A stretch of 64,000 bases of DNA from Paramacrobiotus metropolitanus (lineage: Eukaryota; Tardigrada; Eutardigrada; Parachela; Macrobiotidae): positions 744,001-808,000 of the forward strand of contig NW_026570273.1 in the NCBI RefSeq assembly GCF_019649055.1, given 5' to 3'. Positions 59,674-64,000 of the stretch are shown piece after piece (the stretch's first letter is position 1; each line of letters begins with the position of its first letter). A model generated the notes under the pieces. It searched no databases. It was not told where the DNA came from and was given only the letters and a program-made list of their open reading frames with translations. Position numbers and translations under genes: made by a program.

Positions 59674-61490
59674 TATTCGGCAAAGAAAATTTTTCTTTGT
59701 GTACACATTCTATCTGCTGAAATTATGGCTATCTGCCGATCGAGTTCGATTACAGTGCAAGCATGGGTTGCCTGGTACATTTGGTGCTAAGTAGCGGTTC
59801 TTCGGATCGATAATTCAACGGCATGTGGTGCTTGCGCTGCGCACTTTCTTTGATCGCGTGCTGGATTGACTGGTGCGAGCGACTAACGATATTCATTGCA
59901 GTGAATGCTCTCTGTATGTACTTATACTTCATAGTCAGCTTTTGTTCCAACTGCTTAAAGATGTACTTAAGAGGCAATTTTAATACTCGTTTAGGCCTTG
60001 CTTAGTTATTGGTTGTAACACAGTTTTACGCAATGCATTACAGCGGTACAAAAAATACGTCTCGTTTTTCAACCAGCGCTTCTCTATGGGTCTCCACTGA
60101 TGGTGATGTGCGCTCACTGGTTCTTGCTATGCACTTTTGGTGATTTTATTCTACTTTTTTAAGCGTGAACGACTGGTCAATTTCAGTTTCTTTAGTCCTA
60201 TACGGTATGTATATGGGTAATTTCGTAAAACGGTTTATTGGCAGCGATTCGGCTAGGAGTTTTGCAGATGCCGTTGTAAACCACCGAAATTAGCACTAAC
60301 AAAATTACGGCGGCTTCGGCTGCTAAATCGCACACGATCTCACCCACGTGTTTGACAACGGCGGGACACTGGTCCTGGAACAGCCCAGGGCAACCAGAAA
60401 ATTAAGTGTACTGTAGGTATTGCAACGATTGCAGGTGCTGAGAACGATGCGCGAGTGGTGATGGTTTTAAAAGCGACTGGTGGGGCAAAGAAACCGCTTC
60501 TCTGACAGCCCAGTACAAAGGCTCTTTATTCGCCCACTTCACATCCGCCCAGACCACTATTCGCCCTCTGTTCGCATGCATGTGGGCGACTAGATTGCTA
60601 CCGCATCATGAGACAGGAGATCGCTGATAATTTAAACTGAAATTTCAGTACCGGAGCTTTGCGCATCTCGTCTGGGAGTCCATGAGATTGACCTTTTGTC
60701 GTTTCTCATTTCTACGTGACCGAGCTTTTCCATTCTAGCAGGTAGCAGCCAGTTTGTGGAACGGAATTAAGCTACCCAAGGACGCACAATTACAGTGGCA
60801 GAATAAACCGGCTGTTTCAAAACCTCTCTGGATTACCTCCAATGGAAGATGTAAAGTGGACTCAACGTTTCTCGCATATTGGTTCAAACTTGTAGTAAAT
60901 CTGATTTTTACTTTGCGTTGCCTTGAACGTTTTTTTTTGTATACGGCAGTTTGCCAACTAATGCAGGAAGTTATCCTGATCGTTGTAGACGTTAAGCTGA
61001 ATAAATAAACAAACATCAAACAAACGGCTGTCAATTTGGCCGTTTGTGGGCATTTTGCATTGGGCTGTACTAGTGGTTTGCACAGGCAAATTGAAGCAGA
61101 GGGTCCGATAATGCAAACCGCTCGAGCTCTTCCCTTAATCTCTAATAAAAGGTCGTGGAAATGATTTTACCCTGTTGCGAAATATAGCCCTGTCGATATG
61201 CGAAATCAGTCGTCGTCTAACAGCTTGCAAATTCATATGGTGTTAAGTCTCTTCTGGGGTAAAATTCTTAATAAAAATTCGGTTTATCGACTGTAAAACA
61301 CCTGTAGAAACGATACAACCATAAATGAAAAATGAATCTCTTATATAAACTACCACAACAAATGAAAACCGCAGCTAAGCATGCTCGTTCGGTAAAGACA
61401 CACGCTCCCTACTTTACAATGGAGGAGGTACTAAACAATCGGATTCCTGACAGGGTAGGTCCTTGTAGGGAGTTGACTGGACAAGTCGTC
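59674..61490. other. No gene seen
   Basis: This includes the promoter side of the FMRP-like gene. Nothing else is recognised. Confidence 0.4.
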
Positions 61491-62121
61491 CTACTTCCAA
61501 AGCTTTGGAAATGTCTTCTTTGCTTCGGACGGGGATGATTTCGGAAAGGAATTTGGCTCCGCGTAATCCGCAAAAGCTTGTTGGGCGGTTTTGCCGTCCA
61601 GGTTGATAACAGCACGTTTCTCCTGATTTATACCTCGATAGAAATTCTCGTAATCAAAATACTTAGTGCTGGGCTGATTCGCCCACAGCTCATCCGCAAA
61701 ATCGATCATGTTTCCCAGCTGCGGAAGTATCTGTAGGTCATGTGGAACATCCAACAATTTCTTGTGGATATAGTAGGCCGCGGGCGGAGTTTTCGAAAGG
61801 TGAGGGCTGTAAAAACATATTTATATTTTTTGTTGAAAAAACATATTTTTGTTTTACATATTTCAATTTAATACGTTTGCTGAATCTGGGATATGTGGTG
61901 CAAAATCCAATAAGGCCTTCGTTTACTTATCCTAGGTACATACGTTTTCGTTAGGGATTCTTTCGTCATACTAACGAGTTCTGGGAATTTATCCTTCCCG
62001 CATTTGAATAAGAAACCGTAGTAATCAGGCAAGGTGTCCTGGTCCTTGAGAAACTTGTACACATGGGCGACCCGAAATCCCCTCTTATTCAAGAATTGGT
62101 TCTTCAAATGAGTTGGCGATG
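61491..62121 (-). CDS. Unknown protein, last two exons
   Basis: Exons 62121-61944 (acceptor TTTTGCAG, donor GTATGT) and 61806-61491 (acceptor TTTTTACAG) join in phase. They read SPTHLKNQFLNKRGFRVAHV, FLKDQDTLPDYYGFLFKCGK, then after the joint PHLSKTPPAAYYIHKKLLDV, MIDFADELWANQPSTKYFDY, and end FPKLWK. The product is soluble and has Tyr/Phe/Lys-rich segments; I do not recognise it. Earlier exons are needed, and the signal-peptide exon at 62.9 kb on the same strand is a candidate first exon. Confidence 0.5.
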
Positions 62122-62744
62122 CTGCAAAATAACGTTTTTCCAGGAGATTGTTCCTTTTACAGAGTACATTATTAACTTAGAGGACGACAATCTTACTAAA
62201 CATATCATGAGCTTCAGAAGTCCGCCTGCGCAGTTAGCACTGTTATTTTATTTTGATTGTCCACCTGTTGGTTGCTTAAATTGCTTCTCTGGAAAAACTG
62301 AAAGTGTTTTATTGAAATTTACCGAGCTGATTGCTGTCTAATTGAAACCACCTTTATATGCTGGTATAACATTTTAGTTTCTTTACAAAATCATTAGCCC
62401 CGAGTAACCAAGTATGAGAGAAATGAAGGTATTGCAAAGCCTGTAATGGGTCTGTCTGATTGCAATTCTACATGTGTTCAAACTGAGCAACTCCGATTCC
62501 TACAATTAAATAAGTACTCAAGATTTTTATTTTACATCACTGTTGAAGTTAGTTGGGAAGGAAGCACCAGGGATCGTTTATTTCTTCCACGAAATTTCTA
62601 CTCCTTTCTCACTAATTAAACCGAATTCTAAATAATCGGCATTTCCACAAATTCACACAATTTATACTTCTACTTATAAAGCCGACTATAATTGTAACTG
62701 TGTCCGCCATTAAAGCAGCAATTATCTCGGAAAACCTTGTTTTT

Positions 62745-62921
62745 ATCGCCAAAATGTCAAATCTCTTATAAAGCAGATCGTATCTCCTACCCGAAGTGAT
62801 AAGTAAGACATGCTCATCAGGAGCCTGCGGCTGCGAAAAAAATACCACCGCACTGCACCCTTGTAAAGGTCACCAACGTCAACAGTCCAGCGAGAACCAA
62901 AATCGGCAGACGGGCAACCAT
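62745..62921 (-). CDS. Signal-peptide exon of an unknown secreted protein, with a poly-T frame break
   Basis: The ATG at 62921 opens MVARLPILVLAGLLTLVTF + TRVQC, a strong signal peptide. The straight frame stops shortly after GGIFFAAAGS. If the run of seven T were six, it would continue SQPQAPDEHVLLITSGRRYD and LLYKRFDILA, which looks like normal protein. It lies 0.6 kb upstream of the two exons ending at 61491 and may be their first exon. Confidence 0.4.
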
Positions 62922-64000
62922 TGTGGTGGCTGGTTAGCAGTATAAAGCTAGCAATCAGTTAGAAACAGACCGTTCACTACAACACTACGGACTGAATCAC
63001 TATCTCAAGGGTAAATTTAAATCACAATAGTAATACGGAATTCACTTTCTTATATACGTATATACGGTAAAATTTTGGCAGCCAGCAGTTTATTCTTTTC
63101 TCCGCCCGCCAACCGCTGGTACCGGTAATGCTGACTGCGCTTCTGCCGAGCTGGTGCACTGCGACCGAACATTTTTTCGGGAAAATCACCTTCAAGTGGC
63201 TAGCCATCGCAGTACTGATGTGTAATATTACTGGAATCGTGAAGGTATTACATGTACAGTAGTTCGATCGAATACTATAAATGATGACAGTGGCATGTAA
63301 GAAGGGCCTTTCTTGAAATCTGATCTATGATTTCAGTTAACGATGAATCTTAGCATGCATTTACGCACCCTGTCACTTGAAAATGTTTTTGGGAAAGAAT
63401 TTTTAAGCGGTAAGCTTTATAAATTTACACATTTGAGTGTTTTCTCAAATATATAATTGTGTACGGAGTAGTTTGTTTCTGGATATTATACCTGACTACC
63501 TGAGTAAAGCTAACAGGCTCGCTACATGGCGCCGGAAATTTAAACCATCTTACGAACCAAAAAATTCTGCGTTCGGCAAAAGCCAGTTTATTAAATGCGT
63601 CGCAACACTGACAACACTATTTTGCAGTAAGTTACAATTAATTTTTCGCGCCAGACTCTGTGCCTTGCTAGTTGCCAAACACAAAAATCCGTAATTAATT
63701 CCATAAACTTATCATCACCGCATAAAGATCTGCACGAGGGACGAAAAGAAGTTAAGCATGTATGTCTTTCCGCAACTACATAATATTATTATTTGTGTAA
63801 TGAGTCTTGTGTGATAAAGTCGTGATCGAGATAGCCGTTAACACTTTACTGGTATGCCGGGCTGTACAGATGGTTGCACGCAGTCCGGTTTTGTAGGAAA
63901 TTATGACTGTACGATGTAATATACTTCTATACAATATGATGTAATATGCGCTTTTGGATAACTTGATCTCAGCGTGCTCACATCATGTTCTTCGCATAAC
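62922..64000. other. No gene seen
   Basis: Only short unsupported frames up to the window edge. Confidence 0.4.

Overview
The window is nuclear DNA of a small invertebrate animal. Genes are split by GT-AG introns, several only 63-80 bp long. The recognisable products are animal families: an MFSD6-type transporter, a rhodopsin-like GPCR, histidine acid phosphatases, DPY19 and an FMRP-like Tudor/KH0 protein. A tardigrade or another ecdysozoan is my guess; the sequence does not prove it.

Layout. 1-2.4 kb: 3' part of a non-LTR retrotransposon on the minus strand, cut by the window edge. 2.8-3.2 kb: candidate terminal exon of an unknown gene. 4.4-4.8 kb: TA-flanked MITE-like element. 6.6-11.6 kb: intact 11-exon MFSD6-like gene (minus). 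13.2-22.1 kb: three tandem histidine acid phosphatase genes (plus): the first intact and secreted, the second broken, the third followed by a membrane-anchor exon. 22.7 kb: an 86-bp palindromic insertion with a 7-bp target duplication. 24.4-25.6 kb: intronless GPCR (minus). 26.6-31.2 kb: two broken copies of one unknown secreted-type gene flanking two divergent genes for small cysteine-rich secreted proteins. 33.3-37.4 kb: a PIF/Harbinger DNA transposon with matching terminal repeats, an apparently intact DDE transposase and a spliced Myb/SANT partner. 37.7-44.8 kb: a GC-rich satellite of about 79 units of 90/91 bp, each able to fold into two hairpins. 47.6-54.4 kb: a DPY19 (C-mannosyltransferase) pseudogene with at least three stops and several frameshifts, interrupted by an 0.8-kb inverted-repeat element. 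54.9-59.7 kb: a broken and an intact gene of an FMRP-N-terminus-like family, with an unknown broken gene between them. 61.5-62.9 kb: exons of an unknown, possibly secreted protein.

The strongest observations are the double-hairpin satellite, the near-complete Harbinger element, the DPY19 relic, the FMRP-like Tudor-Tudor-KH0 gene with a decayed neighbour, and two foldback mini-elements. Many genes carry single-base shifts. Intact neighbours (MFSD6-like, first phosphatase, GPCR, transposase) argue for real decay at most of these sites, but read-level indel errors cannot be excluded from sequence alone. Splice sites were placed by eye from GT-AG signals, reading phase and comparison between paralogs; none is backed by transcripts.
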